From Actinomyces oricola (GTDB taxonomy: Bacteria > Actinomycetota > Actinomycetes > Actinomycetales > Actinomycetaceae): 64,000 nucleotides of DNA. Below the pieces are notes generated by a model that was not told the DNA's origin, searched no databases, and was given only the letters and a program-made list of their open reading frames with translations. The stretch is taken from assembly GCF_004104015.1 (NCBI RefSeq), contig NZ_RYFV01000002.1:1-64000 (forward strand), in the 5' to 3' direction. Below, in pieces: positions 19,262-27,182 of the stretch (position 1 is the first letter of the stretch; the number at the start of each line of letters is the position of its first letter). The position numbers were made by a program, and so were the translations under genes.

Positions 19262-20089
19262 TCAGGCGAGCGGGACGTGGACCTCGGTGACGAGCTCGGC
19301 CTCGCTGACTTCTCCGGGCGTCGCCAGGTAGAGGTTGAAGACGCGGGCCCACACCTGCGTGCTCCGGGCCACGCTCAGGGACTCATCAGTCAGGCGCTTG
19401 CCGATGAGGTCATGGGCCTGCGAGATGAGGCTGTAGGGCCCCACCACGCGCGCCACGAGGCAGTCGCGCTCGGGCAACTCCAGCTTCTCGACCGGAGCGC
19501 GGACCTCGGTGTGCGGGGCCACGGGCACGAAGACCGACAGGTCGACGTCGTGCTCGACGTACTCGTCGGCGTGCTCAATGGCACCGCATGGGCCAGTCGG
19601 CTCGATCCCCTGCTCGGTGAGAATGGGCAGGAAGCGCTCCCACAGCTGCCCTTCGTCGCCGTAGGTGGGCACGGTTGCGCGCAGGGCGGCCACCGTCATG
19701 GCGGGGATGGTGCGGCGTTCAATGGTCACGGACATGGTTGACTCTCCTTCGTTGAGCATGCGGTCGATGAGGGTGAGCCGACCTTGGGCCGCGCGCAGTT
19801 CCTCGGTGAGGGCCTCGCGCTGGAGTCTTAGCGCACTGGGCCAGGCCGGGGTGCCGCGGGCGGCGAGGAGGGCGGGAATGGCGGAGACGCCGATGCCGAT
19901 GTCGCGCAGGTTCCGCACGTCGGCCGCATCCCGGAGCTGGGCCGGGGCGTAGCGGCGATAACCAGTGACCGGGTCGACGTCCGCGGGGACGAGGACGCCG
20001 TGGGCGTCGTAGTGGCGGAGCATGCGCACCGACAGGCGACTTCGGGAACTGAACTGCCCAATGCCCATGAGCTTCGTGATCTCGGCCAT
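19262..20089 (-). CDS. MerR-family regulator with GyrI-like effector-binding domain
   Basis: A 275-residue activator. The N-terminal MerR winged helix reads MGIGQFSSRSRLSVRMLRHY (helix-turn-helix, about 8-27), followed by the wing VDPVTGYRRYAPAQ and a coiled-coil dimer helix (about 85-115). From about residue 120 to the end is a GyrI/effector-binding domain (RTIPAMTVAALRATVPTY and later ATPGEVSEAELVTEVHVPL) that binds hydrophobic drugs or other small molecules in BltR/TipA-type regulators. It stands alone, so its target genes are probably elsewhere or itself. The ATG at 20089 was chosen; a GTG two codons upstream is in frame. It is followed by a strong hairpin. Confidence 0.85.
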   Translation of the reverse strand: MAEITKLMGIGQFSSRSRLSVRMLRHYDAHGVLVPADVDPVTGYRRYAPAQLRDAADVRNLRDIGIGVSAIPALLAARGTPAWPSALRLQREALTEELRAAQGRLTLIDRMLNEGESTMSVTIERRTIPAMTVAALRATVPTYGDEGQLWERFLPILTEQGIEPTGPCGAIEHADEYVEHDVDLSVFVPVAPHTEVRAPVEKLELPERDCLVARVVGPYSLISQAHDLIGKRLTDESLSVARSTQVWARVFNLYLATPGEVSEAELVTEVHVPLA

Positions 20090-20178
20090 GAGCACAGCAT
20101 GAGGCCTCCCACGATGTGAGAGTCAAGCACTGCGACCGGCCGCCGCCCGCGCTCCCCGCCGACCCACCGGCCCGCGCC

Positions 20179-20928
20179 TCAGGCGTAGACCACGTCCGTA
20201 CCCGAGCCCTCCAGTGCGGCCAGCTGCGCCGTCGAGGGCGGCGCGGTGGTCACCACCGTCTGCAGGTCGCTCAGCGCGCAGACCGCGAGCAGCCCGGTTC
20301 CGGGGAACTTGTCGGTCGTGGCCACAAGGCACGTGCGCTCGGAGGCCGCCCGGATCGCCTGCTTGATCGGCACCTCCACGCCCGTGGAATCCAAGACCGT
20401 GCCGTCGGGTCGGATTCCCGAGGTCCCCATGAAGGCGATGCCAGCGCTGAGCTGGGCCAGCGCCTGCTGCGTCAGCGACCCCACCAGTGAGAGGTACGAG
20501 GCTCGCAAGAGCCCGCCCAGCACAATGAGCTCAACTGTCCGGTCATTGCGCAGCTCATCGACCACCGCCAGCGAGGCGGTGACCACCGTAATGTCCCTGC
20601 CGCGCAGGTGCCGGGCCACCGCCGCGCAGGTGGTGCCGATATCGAGCAGGACGACGTCACGATCCTGAACAAGACCGGCGGCCGTGGCCCCGATCCGGTC
20701 CTTCTCCTCGGCATAATGCGTGGCCACATGTGCGAATGGCTGATCATCGACCTCCACCGCGCCACCGCCGCGCACCCGCTGCAACAGCCCTTCGCGGTCC
20801 AGCGCGTTGAGATCGCGCCGGATGGTCGACTCCGAGACGTCAAGGCGCCTGGCGAGATCGGTCACCGAGGCACCTCCGCGCTCCCTCACGAAGGACAGGA
20901 TGGCCGTGTGCCGTTGCTGGACCAGCAT
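20179..20928 (-). CDS. DeoR-family transcriptional regulator of the sugar locus
   Basis: A 249-residue repressor. The N-terminal DeoR helix-turn-helix is textbook: RHTAILSFVRERGGASVTDL then ARRLDVSESTIRRDLNALDREG (about residues 5-46). The C-terminal sugar-phosphate-sensing domain contains VVLLDIGTTCAAVARHL, LIVLGGLLR and LVATTDKF. It is divergent from the ABC transporter operon. The spacer carries four phased decamers (20949-20988) that also occur before the aldolase and kinase genes, so it probably controls the whole locus to 28202 and itself. The ligand is probably a phosphorylated sugar formed by the pathway. The start may be the ATG at 20928 or the GTG at 20934. Confidence 0.88.
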   Translation of the reverse strand: MLVQQRHTAILSFVRERGGASVTDLARRLDVSESTIRRDLNALDREGLLQRVRGGGAVEVDDQPFAHVATHYAEEKDRIGATAAGLVQDRDVVLLDIGTTCAAVARHLRGRDITVVTASLAVVDELRNDRTVELIVLGGLLRASYLSLVGSLTQQALAQLSAGIAFMGTSGIRPDGTVLDSTGVEVPIKQAIRAASERTCLVATTDKFPGTGLLAVCALSDLQTVVTTAPPSTAQLAALEGSGTDVVYA

Positions 20929-20948
20929 GACCACACCCTATCCCACTT

Positions 20949-20988
20949 CGAGCACTATCGTGCAGAATCGTTCAAATTCAGTCAGAAT
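20949..20988. promoter_or_regulatory. Four phased decamer repeats, probable DeoR operator (deoR-ABC spacer)
   Basis: Four direct 10-bp copies start at 20949, 20959, 20969 and 20979, exactly one helical turn apart. The first is CGAGCACTAT and the third CGTTCAAATT; the shared pattern is YGWKCANAAT. The array lies between the divergent deoR and transporter genes. Phased direct repeats are typical DeoR-family operators. Similar arrays lie at 25438-25481 and 27137-27176. Confidence 0.65.
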
Positions 20989-21127
20989 TGGCGTAGACTC
21001 GTCCTCGCCACACTCTTGCGCAGCCCCGAACCGGCGCGTCTGAGACTCCGCCTGACACCGCCGTCGGCGATCCATCGTCTCGGCCGACCGCCGGGGCGCC
21101 GTCCACCTCATGAGCAAGGAGAACCCC

Positions 21128-22522
21128 GTGCGCCGCACCCCCACCCCCGTCACCCAACGGGCCCACCACCTCAGCCGTCGCCACGTCATTGCGGGCGCCG
21201 GGGCCCTGGCGGCCCTGGCCGCCCTGTCCGCCTGCGCGCCCTCCGGCTCCGGCTCGGGCTCCTCGGCCGGCCCCGTGGCGGTCTCAACCGATATCGCCGG
21301 CCTTCCCGACCAGACCCTCACCGTGTGGGACCAAGAGGTCCGCGGCGGCCAGAACGAGCAAATGGAGACCCTCAACGCCGCCTTCATGGCCGCCTACCCC
21401 AACATCACGATCAAGCGCGTCTCCCAGTCCTTCGACGACCTCCAAACCACCCTGCGCCTGGCACTGACCGGAGACGACGCCCCCGACGTCGTCGAGGCCA
21501 ACAACGCCCGCTCCACCATGGGGCAGTTCGTCGCCGCGGGCCAGCTCATGAGCCTCGACCCGTGGATCACGACCTACGGCTGGGACTCCAGCTACAGCGC
21601 CTCCATCCTGGCCTACTCCTCCTACTCCAGCGACGGTGCCACCTTCGGCGAGGGCTCCCTGTGGGGTCTGCCCCAGGTCGGCGAGGCCATCGGCATCTAC
21701 TACTCGCCCTCGCGCCTGAGCGCACTGGGCCTGTCCGCCCCCACCACATGGGAGGACTTCACCGCCCAGCTGGCCACCATCAAGGCCGCCGGACAGGTCC
21801 CGCTCATGCTGGGCAACGTCGAGAAATGGCCCGCCTTCCACATCTTCGGCCCGGTTCAGGCCGCACACGTCCCCGCCGACCAGATCCGCGCCCTTGGCTT
21901 CGGCAACCCCGGCGCCTCCTGGAACACCCCCGAGAACCTCGCGGCGGCCACCGAACTCCAGGACTGGGCGAAGAACGGCTACTTCAACGACGGCTTCAAC
22001 GGCGTCGACTACGACTCGGTGTGGCAGGACTTCTCCCAGGGCACCGGCATCTACCTCATGGCCGGCTCCTGGCTCGCCCCGGACCTCAAGGCGGTCCTGG
22101 GCGACGACGTGCGCTTCATGCTCCCGCCGAAGTCCGCCACCATGGACAAGCCCGCCACCACCGGGGGCACCGGGCTGCCCTTCGCCATCACCTCAGCGGC
22201 CAAGGACCCCAATGTGGCCGCGGCCTACATCAACTTCATCACCAACGCCGAGGCCATGAAGGTCCTGGCGGAGACCGGCAACGTGCCCGTCAACGGCGCC
22301 TCGACCTACGCCGAGGGCCAAACCGGCGTGGTCCACGACGTCATGACCGGATTCGACACCCTCACCACCCAGGGCGAGGTCCTGCCCTACCTCGACTACG
22401 CCACGACCACCTTCGACCAGGTCCTCGGCGACTCACTGCAATCCCTGCTCGACTCGCGCACCACGCCCCAGGACTTCCTGTCCGCGCTGGAGGCGGCCTA
22501 CACCGAGCACACCGCCGGGTGA
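21128..22522 (+). CDS. ABC sugar transporter, extracellular solute-binding lipoprotein
   Basis: A 464-residue lipoprotein. The N-terminus has RR (SRRHVIAGAGAL) and then a lipobox LSAC, so Cys near residue 36 would be lipidated; the twin arginines suggest possible Tat export. The mature part is a family 1 carbohydrate-binding protein (LTVWDQEVRGGQNEQ, then DAPDVVEANNA and LWGLPQVGEAIGIYY). It captures a sugar outside the membrane and delivers it to the two permeases encoded next. The GTG at 21128 was chosen because AAGGAG lies six bases upstream, while the ATG at 21110 has none. No ATPase gene is in the cluster, so a shared MsiK-type ATPase encoded elsewhere is expected. Confidence 0.9.
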   Translation: MRRTPTPVTQRAHHLSRRHVIAGAGALAALAALSACAPSGSGSGSSAGPVAVSTDIAGLPDQTLTVWDQEVRGGQNEQMETLNAAFMAAYPNITIKRVSQSFDDLQTTLRLALTGDDAPDVVEANNARSTMGQFVAAGQLMSLDPWITTYGWDSSYSASILAYSSYSSDGATFGEGSLWGLPQVGEAIGIYYSPSRLSALGLSAPTTWEDFTAQLATIKAAGQVPLMLGNVEKWPAFHIFGPVQAAHVPADQIRALGFGNPGASWNTPENLAAATELQDWAKNGYFNDGFNGVDYDSVWQDFSQGTGIYLMAGSWLAPDLKAVLGDDVRFMLPPKSATMDKPATTGGTGLPFAITSAAKDPNVAAAYINFITNAEAMKVLAETGNVPVNGASTYAEGQTGVVHDVMTGFDTLTTQGEVLPYLDYATTTFDQVLGDSLQSLLDSRTTPQDFLSALEAAYTEHTAG

Positions 22523-22528
22523 GGCCCG

Positions 22529-23413
22529 ATGACGCCACCTGCCACCATCCGGCGCGGACGCACCATGGCCATCGTCGGCCTGCTGACGCCGCCCCTGATC
22601 GTCTACGGCCTATTCATGCTCTACCCGCTGGCGCGCGTTGTCACACTGTCCTTCTACGAGTGGGACGGCCTGGGGGTGGGCCGGTGGGTCGGCGTCGAGA
22701 ACTACATGACGACCTTCTCCGACGACCGCCTCGCAGGAGCCTTCGGCCACGCCCTGGTGCTCATCGTCTTCTACGCGCTGCTTCCGCTCATTATCGGCCT
22801 GCCCCTGGCCACGCTCCTGACCCGCAGTGAGCTGCGCGGCATCGGCCTGTTCCGCACGGTGGTCTTCCTGCCCCAGGTCATCGCCATGGTGGTGCTGGCG
22901 GTGGCCTGGCGCCGGATCTACGCCCCCGACGGCCTGCTCAACAGCGTCCTGCGCGCCGTCGGGCTGGACGGGCTCACCCGCGCCTGGCTCGGTGACTTCT
23001 CCACGGCGCTGCCCGCCGTCGGCCTCATCGGCACCTGGGTGAGCACCGGACTGGTCACCGTTCTGCTCATGAGCGGCATCGCCGCCATACCCAAGGACTA
23101 CTACGAGGCGGCCATCCTCGACGGCGCCGGCTGGTGGCAGCGCTTCTGGCACATCACCATCCCCGGCGTGAGGGCCGAGATCCTCGTGTGCCTCACCCTG
23201 ACGATCATCGCCGCCCTGAAGACCTTCGACCTCGTCTATGTCACCACCTCCGGCGGCCCTGGCTCGACGACGACGGTCCCCAGCTACGAGGTCTACAACC
23301 AGGCCTTCCGCCTGGGCAGCGTCGGGACGGCCTCCTCCCTGGCCGTCGTGCTGACCCTCGTCATCTTCGTCATCAACCTGACGATCAACCTGGTCGGGGA
23401 GAGGCGACGATGA
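22529..23413 (+). CDS. ABC sugar transporter permease (MalF/UgpA type)
   Basis: A 294-residue inner-membrane permease with six predicted helices. The first lies at about residues 10-32 (LLTPPLIVYGLFMLYPLARV). The family EAA loop that contacts the ATPase is KDYYEAAILDGAGWWQRFWH (about 187-206). The gene starts six bases after the binding-protein stop and overlaps the second permease by 4 bp (ATGA), so the three form one operon under the DeoR-type operator. Substrate unknown; the neighbouring GH4 enzyme points to a glycoside. Confidence 0.92.
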   Translation: MTPPATIRRGRTMAIVGLLTPPLIVYGLFMLYPLARVVTLSFYEWDGLGVGRWVGVENYMTTFSDDRLAGAFGHALVLIVFYALLPLIIGLPLATLLTRSELRGIGLFRTVVFLPQVIAMVVLAVAWRRIYAPDGLLNSVLRAVGLDGLTRAWLGDFSTALPAVGLIGTWVSTGLVTVLLMSGIAAIPKDYYEAAILDGAGWWQRFWHITIPGVRAEILVCLTLTIIAALKTFDLVYVTTSGGPGSTTTVPSYEVYNQAFRLGSVGTASSLAVVLTLVIFVINLTINLVGERRR

Positions 23414-24219
23414 GGGCCTCGCGCATGGAGAGGGCCGTCAACTACATGGTCCTCGTCCTCTTCGCCGCCCAGGCCCTCATCCCGGTGCTGTACGTCGTCA
23501 TCCTGTCGCTGCGCTCGGAGCGGATCGGCGACGACTCGTGGGGGCACGTCGAGAACTACGCGACCGCCTGGGAGCAGGGGCGCTTCTCCCAGTACATGGC
23601 CAACTCGGCGATCATTGCCGTGCTCGTCGTCGGGCTGGCGCTCGTGCTCTCGCTCATGAGCGGATACGTCCTGGGGGTGCTGCGGCCGCGGGGCGGAAAC
23701 GTCCTGTTCTTCGTGTTCCTCCTGGGCATTATGGTGCCCAGCGAGGCCATTGTGCTGCCAATGTTCTTCGACATGCGCGCCCTGGGGCTGACCGACACGG
23801 TCTGGGCGGTGGCCCTGCCCCAGACCGCTCAGTCGCTGGCATTCGGCACCTTCTGGATGCGGGCCTTCTTCCGCGGGGTGGACCCGGCCATCCTCGAGGC
23901 CGCACGGATCGATGGCGCCGGCGATCTGCGGATTCTGGTCTCGGTGCTCCTGCCCATCGGCAGGCCCGCGATCGTGACGCAGGTGGTTCTGACCTTCATG
24001 TGGACGTGGAACGACTTCCTCATCCCGCTGGTCATGTCGCCCTCGGGCGCCATGCGCACGGCCCCACTGGGGTTGGCCTTCTTCCAAGGGCAGTACACGC
24101 AGGGCTCAACCCTGCTGGCCGCCGGCGCCGTCCTGGTCGCCCTGCCAATGGTCATCCTCTACCTGGTGCTGCAAAAGCAGTTCATCTCCGGCATGACCGA
24201 AGGCGCCGTCAAGGGGTAG
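23410..24219 (+). CDS. ABC sugar transporter permease (MalG type)
   Basis: A 269-residue inner-membrane permease with about six helices. The first is at about 10-32 (VNYMVLVLFAAQALIPVLYV). The EAA loop reads DPAILEAARIDGAGDLRILV (about 160-179), the coupling helix to the ATPase. The C-terminus ends LQKQFISGMTEGAVKG, the usual ending of this family. The ATG overlaps the stop of the first permease (ATGA). Upstream frame extension is antisense to known structure and excluded. A hairpin at 24288-24328 follows. Confidence 0.92.
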   Translation: MRASRMERAVNYMVLVLFAAQALIPVLYVVILSLRSERIGDDSWGHVENYATAWEQGRFSQYMANSAIIAVLVVGLALVLSLMSGYVLGVLRPRGGNVLFFVFLLGIMVPSEAIVLPMFFDMRALGLTDTVWAVALPQTAQSLAFGTFWMRAFFRGVDPAILEAARIDGAGDLRILVSVLLPIGRPAIVTQVVLTFMWTWNDFLIPLVMSPSGAMRTAPLGLAFFQGQYTQGSTLLAAGAVLVALPMVILYLVLQKQFISGMTEGAVKG

Positions 24220-24287
24220 TTAAGGGGGAGGGGCCGCCCGGCAGCCGCGGCATTTCGCCTTCGAGGCCTTCCGCCCACTTCGAGGCC

Positions 24288-24328
24288 TTCCGTCGAGTTC
24301 GAGCCCGCCGGGCCCGAACTCGACGGAA
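24288..24328. terminator. Inverted repeat after the ABC transporter operon
   Basis: Perfect 14-bp arms (TTCCGTCGAGTTCG at 24288-24301 and its complement at 24315-24328) enclose a 13-base loop, 68 bp beyond the last permease stop and before the convergent aldolase gene. Just upstream a 15-base phrase (CTTCGAGGCCTTCCG) is repeated. Confidence 0.65.
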
Positions 24329-24452
24329 AGCGCTCTAAGGGCGACCGTCCGTGGCGCTGCACCGCGGCCTGGCGCCCGACCGGGTGACGGAGCCCGGGCC
24401 GATCCCCTGCGCGCCCCGGTCAACCTCCGTCAGGTCCTCGTGCCCCTGACCC

Positions 24453-25340
24453 TCAGGCGACAGAGGCCCGGTAGATGCCCTCGACGCTCGCGGCGAGGGT
24501 CGAGTCGAACTCCTCCTTGCTCTGGGAGTCCGACAGCCCCTCGAGGAGGGCCCGCGAGAAGCTGGCGATGAGCCCCGGGTTGCGGGCCAGGCGGGCATTG
24601 GCGTCCTCGCGCTCATACCCGCCGGACAGGGCCACCACGCGCATGACTCGAGGGTGCTCCATGATCGGGGTGAACAGGCCGTCCACACTGGGGATGGTCA
24701 CCTTGAGCATGACGTCGCGCCCCGGGCCCAGGGCATCGAGGCGCTTGGTGAGCGCGGCGATGAGGAGGTCCTCGGCGGCGGCCTTGTCCGGTGCGTGGAT
24801 GTCCACCTCGGGTTCAATGATCGGCACGAGTCCGGCGTCGAGAATCTGCTCGGCCACCTCGAACTGCTGGTCGACGACGGCGCCCACGCCCTCCGGGTCC
24901 GCCCCCAGGATGACCGAACGCATCTTGGTGCCGAAGATCCCGGCGTCCACGGCCCGCTTGAGCAGATCCGCCAAGCCGGGGTTGTCCACCATGAGGCGGG
25001 CGGAGTGCTGCTCCTCGGCGAGGCCCTTGTCGACCTTGAGGAAGGGCACCACCCCCTTGACCTCCCACAGGTAATCGGCCGTCGGCTTGCCTTCGATCTG
25101 GCCGTCCATGGTGCGTTCGAAGAGGATCGCGCCGAGGATCCTGCTTGAACTGAAGGCCTTCGAGGTGATGACGCGGGTGCGCATCTGGTGGACGAGGTCG
25201 AACATTTCGGCCTCGTTCGAGTAGCGCTCGGGGCCTACGCCGTAGGCTGCGAGGGCTTTGGGGGTTGATCCGCCCGACTGGTCAAGAGCGGCGATGAAGC
25301 CGGCTCCGTGTCGCATCTGCTGTGCCTGTTGCTGGTTCAC
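24453..25340 (-). CDS. Fructose-bisphosphate aldolase, class I
   Basis: A 295-residue metal-independent (Schiff-base) aldolase of the bacterial class I type, cleaving fructose 1,6-bisphosphate or a related ketose bisphosphate. The N-terminus has the family stretch [20 protein letters not shown] (about 13-32); then [24 protein letters not shown] (Lys region), [10 protein letters not shown] and MLKVTIPS, with [11 protein letters not shown] near the C-terminus. The GTG at 25340 has a GAGGAG site and gives the family length; the frame upstream is excluded. Its own promoter and operator-like repeats lie at 25438-25481. In this locus it is the likely last step of the sugar pathway. Confidence 0.92.
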   Translation of the reverse strand: MNQQQAQQMRHGAGFIAALDQSGGSTPKALAAYGVGPERYSNEAEMFDLVHQMRTRVITSKAFSSSRILGAILFERTMDGQIEGKPTADYLWEVKGVVPFLKVDKGLAEEQHSARLMVDNPGLADLLKRAVDAGIFGTKMRSVILGADPEGVGAVVDQQFEVAEQILDAGLVPIIEPEVDIHAPDKAAAEDLLIAALTKRLDALGPGRDVMLKVTIPSVDGLFTPIMEHPRVMRVVALSGGYEREDANARLARNPGLIASFSRALLEGLSDSQSKEEFDSTLAASVEGIYRASVA

Positions 25341-25437
25341 GGTTACTCCTCGGGTATGCGAACGCTCGGAATCCGGAGCCGGGCCCGGCGCGGGGTCCCG
25401 TACGGAACCGTCGTCAGTGCCCGACACCACCATTCTA

Positions 25438-25481
25438 CGTGAGAACGATTCTCAATCATAGTGCATGATCGATTCTGCTAC
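25438..25481 (-). promoter_or_regulatory. Promoter and DeoR-like operator of the aldolase gene
   Basis: On the minus strand, decamers CATGCACTAT (25467-25458), GATTGAGAAT and CGTTCTCACG run in 10-bp phase, with a further copy (GTAGCAGAAT) at 25481-25472. They share GCACTAT, five bases to AGAATCGTTC, with the deoR spacer (20952-20973). A -10-like TATGAT at 25460-25455 is embedded. The inverted repeat TGAGAACGATTCTCA (25440-25454) also resembles a Fur/Zur box with one mismatch. The DeoR reading is favoured because the similarity to the other operator extends beyond it. Confidence 0.6.
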
Positions 25482-25521
25482 CCGGGCCCAACCAAGCCGG
25501 CGCCGCGCCGCCACCGCGGGC

Positions 25522-26928
25522 TCATTGGCCGAAGACGCGGGCCACCTCCGGGCTATTGCGCACGTAGCCCTCGACAATGCGCCGGGCCACCTCCACGGAG
25601 TCGACAAGTGGATGAGCGGCCACCGCGCGCCAGGCGAGGTCGAAGTCGCCGCGGAGGGTCGCCTCGATGACGAGTTCTTCACAGGCCTTGACGGCCGTCA
25701 CCAGCCCGAGCTCCGGGCCGCTGACCGGAGCCACATCCTGGGGGTGAGCGCCGTCGTCGCCCACGAGACAGGGCACCTCGACCACGGCATCCTCACGCAA
25801 CTGGGGCACGGTGAGGCCCGCCCCGCCGTCGTCGCGCCGGTCGGAATTGGCGACGTTGAGGATCATGCGGGCGGGCGATCCGGTGGCCACGGCCGTCATG
25901 AAGTCCAGGGCGACCTCCTGGTAGCCGCCTGCGGCGATGTCCTCCTCGCGCCGGGCGGAGCGTTGGGATTCGGCCCGGGACTCGGCCATGTAGGTGGCCT
26001 CGCGCTCGCCGTGCGCACAGACCCACAGCTCGCCCGCGCGCCCCGGATCGGCGGTGACGGCGTCGAAGAACGCGGTCTGCTGACGGTCGAGGAACTGCCC
26101 GCGGGTTTCGTCCTCGCGGCGGATCCGGGCCACGGACTCGCGGTTGAGGTAGTAGTAGAAGAGGTACTCGTTGGGGAGCACCCCCAGAGCGCGAACCCAG
26201 TCCACTCCGATGGCGCGTACCTCCTCGATGGCATCGAGGAGGTCGTCACGGGCCAGGAGCTCGGGAAGCCGGTCGACGCCGTCGACCGTCAGCCTGCGCA
26301 GCCAGCCCAGGTGGTTGAGTCCGGCATAGTCGAACTCCACCCGCCCCCGTGGTCGGGCGGCCTCCCGCGGGTCGACCCCCAGGGCCGCGCAGGCGCGCCG
26401 CACCAACCCGATGGGGGTGTCGCAGATGCCGACGACGCGCCGCCCGAGCACGGTGCGCATCGCCTGGGTGATGATGCCCGCCGGATTGGTGAAGTTGATG
26501 ACCCAGGCCTCGGGGGCGAGGTCGCGCACCACGCGGGCCAGGTCCACGGCCACCGGGATGGTGCGGAAGGCATAGGCGTAACCGCCCGGGCCCACGGTCT
26601 CCTGCCCCAGCACCCCCTGGTCGAGGGCGACGCGCTCGTCAACAATGCGGCCGCCGGTTCCGCCCACGCGAATGGCGGAGAAGACGAAGTCCGCGCCGCG
26701 CACGGCCTCGCGCAACTCGGTGGTCGTGGTGACGGCGGGAGCATGGGGGAAGGCCAGGTCGGTCAGGATGGCCCGCATGGCGCTCAGGCGGCGCGCCGAG
26801 ACGTCGTAGAGGCACAGCTCGTCGACAACGAGATGAGCGTGACTGCCGGCTCCGGCGCGGGCCTGAGCGAGCACCTCGACGATCTGGGGCACGCGGAATC
26901 CGCCACCCCCGACAATGACCAGCTTCAT
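25522..26928 (-). CDS. Glycoside hydrolase family 4 (6-phospho-beta-glucosidase-like)
   Basis: A 468-residue NAD+- and metal-dependent glycosidase. The Rossmann N-terminus is MKLVIVGGGGFRVPQIVEVL. The family stretch VINFTNPAGIITQAM (about residues 130-144) precedes the metal-binding Cys in GICDTP, and the metal-binding His is in LNHLGW (about 200). GH4 enzymes cleave alpha- or beta-glycosides by an oxidation-elimination route. The closest named class is 6-phospho-beta-glucosidase, but uptake here is by ABC transporter, so the substrate may be unphosphorylated. The ATG at 26928 has a GGAGG upstream and starts the NAD motif; the 102 preceding codons of the frame are excluded. It is divergent from the kinase gene. 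Confidence 0.9.
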   Translation of the reverse strand: MKLVIVGGGGFRVPQIVEVLAQARAGAGSHAHLVVDELCLYDVSARRLSAMRAILTDLAFPHAPAVTTTTELREAVRGADFVFSAIRVGGTGGRIVDERVALDQGVLGQETVGPGGYAYAFRTIPVAVDLARVVRDLAPEAWVINFTNPAGIITQAMRTVLGRRVVGICDTPIGLVRRACAALGVDPREAARPRGRVEFDYAGLNHLGWLRRLTVDGVDRLPELLARDDLLDAIEEVRAIGVDWVRALGVLPNEYLFYYYLNRESVARIRREDETRGQFLDRQQTAFFDAVTADPGRAGELWVCAHGEREATYMAESRAESQRSARREEDIAAGGYQEVALDFMTAVATGSPARMILNVANSDRRDDGGAGLTVPQLREDAVVEVPCLVGDDGAHPQDVAPVSGPELGLVTAVKACEELVIEATLRGDFDLAWRAVAAHPLVDSVEVARRIVEGYVRNSPEVARVFGQ

Positions 26929-27136
26929 GCGTGACAAACCTCCGTGTGCGGCCAGCCCGGGTGGTGGAGGCGTCATGGCCGCCCGGCGGAGGCGCCTCCG
27001 TGCGCCGGGCCCGGGCCCATTGCCGCGGCGCATGGACTGCATGCCGCGGCGAGGTGGCCGTGAGGTCGCCGGCGCCCGCATTGGCGGAGGCCCGGTTCGC
27101 CCGCAGCCGCGCCAACACAGTCCCACTCTACAACAA

Positions 27137-27176
27137 TGAGCAGAAATGAGCATCTTCGAGCAAAAGTGAGTACGCT
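27137..27176. promoter_or_regulatory. Four phased decamer repeats, probable DeoR operator (GH4-kinase spacer)
   Basis: Direct 10-bp copies start at 27137, 27147, 27157 and 27167. The first is TGAGCAGAAA and the third CGAGCAAAAG, with the same YGWKCANAAT pattern as the deoR spacer. The array ends seven bases before the kinase start codon, between divergent GH4 and kinase genes, so one site could repress both. Confidence 0.62.
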
Positions 27177-27182
27177 GGGCGG

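Noticed and set aside
20608-22830. A 740-codon plus-strand frame across the DeoR and ABC genes
   Set aside because: It is a high-GC shadow of the binding-protein and permease genes, with Arg/Pro/His-rich composition and no domain.
25465-26934. A 489-codon frame opposite the GH4 gene
   Set aside because: It is the antisense shadow of a clear GH4 enzyme and consists of Gly/His/Val-rich sequence without motifs.
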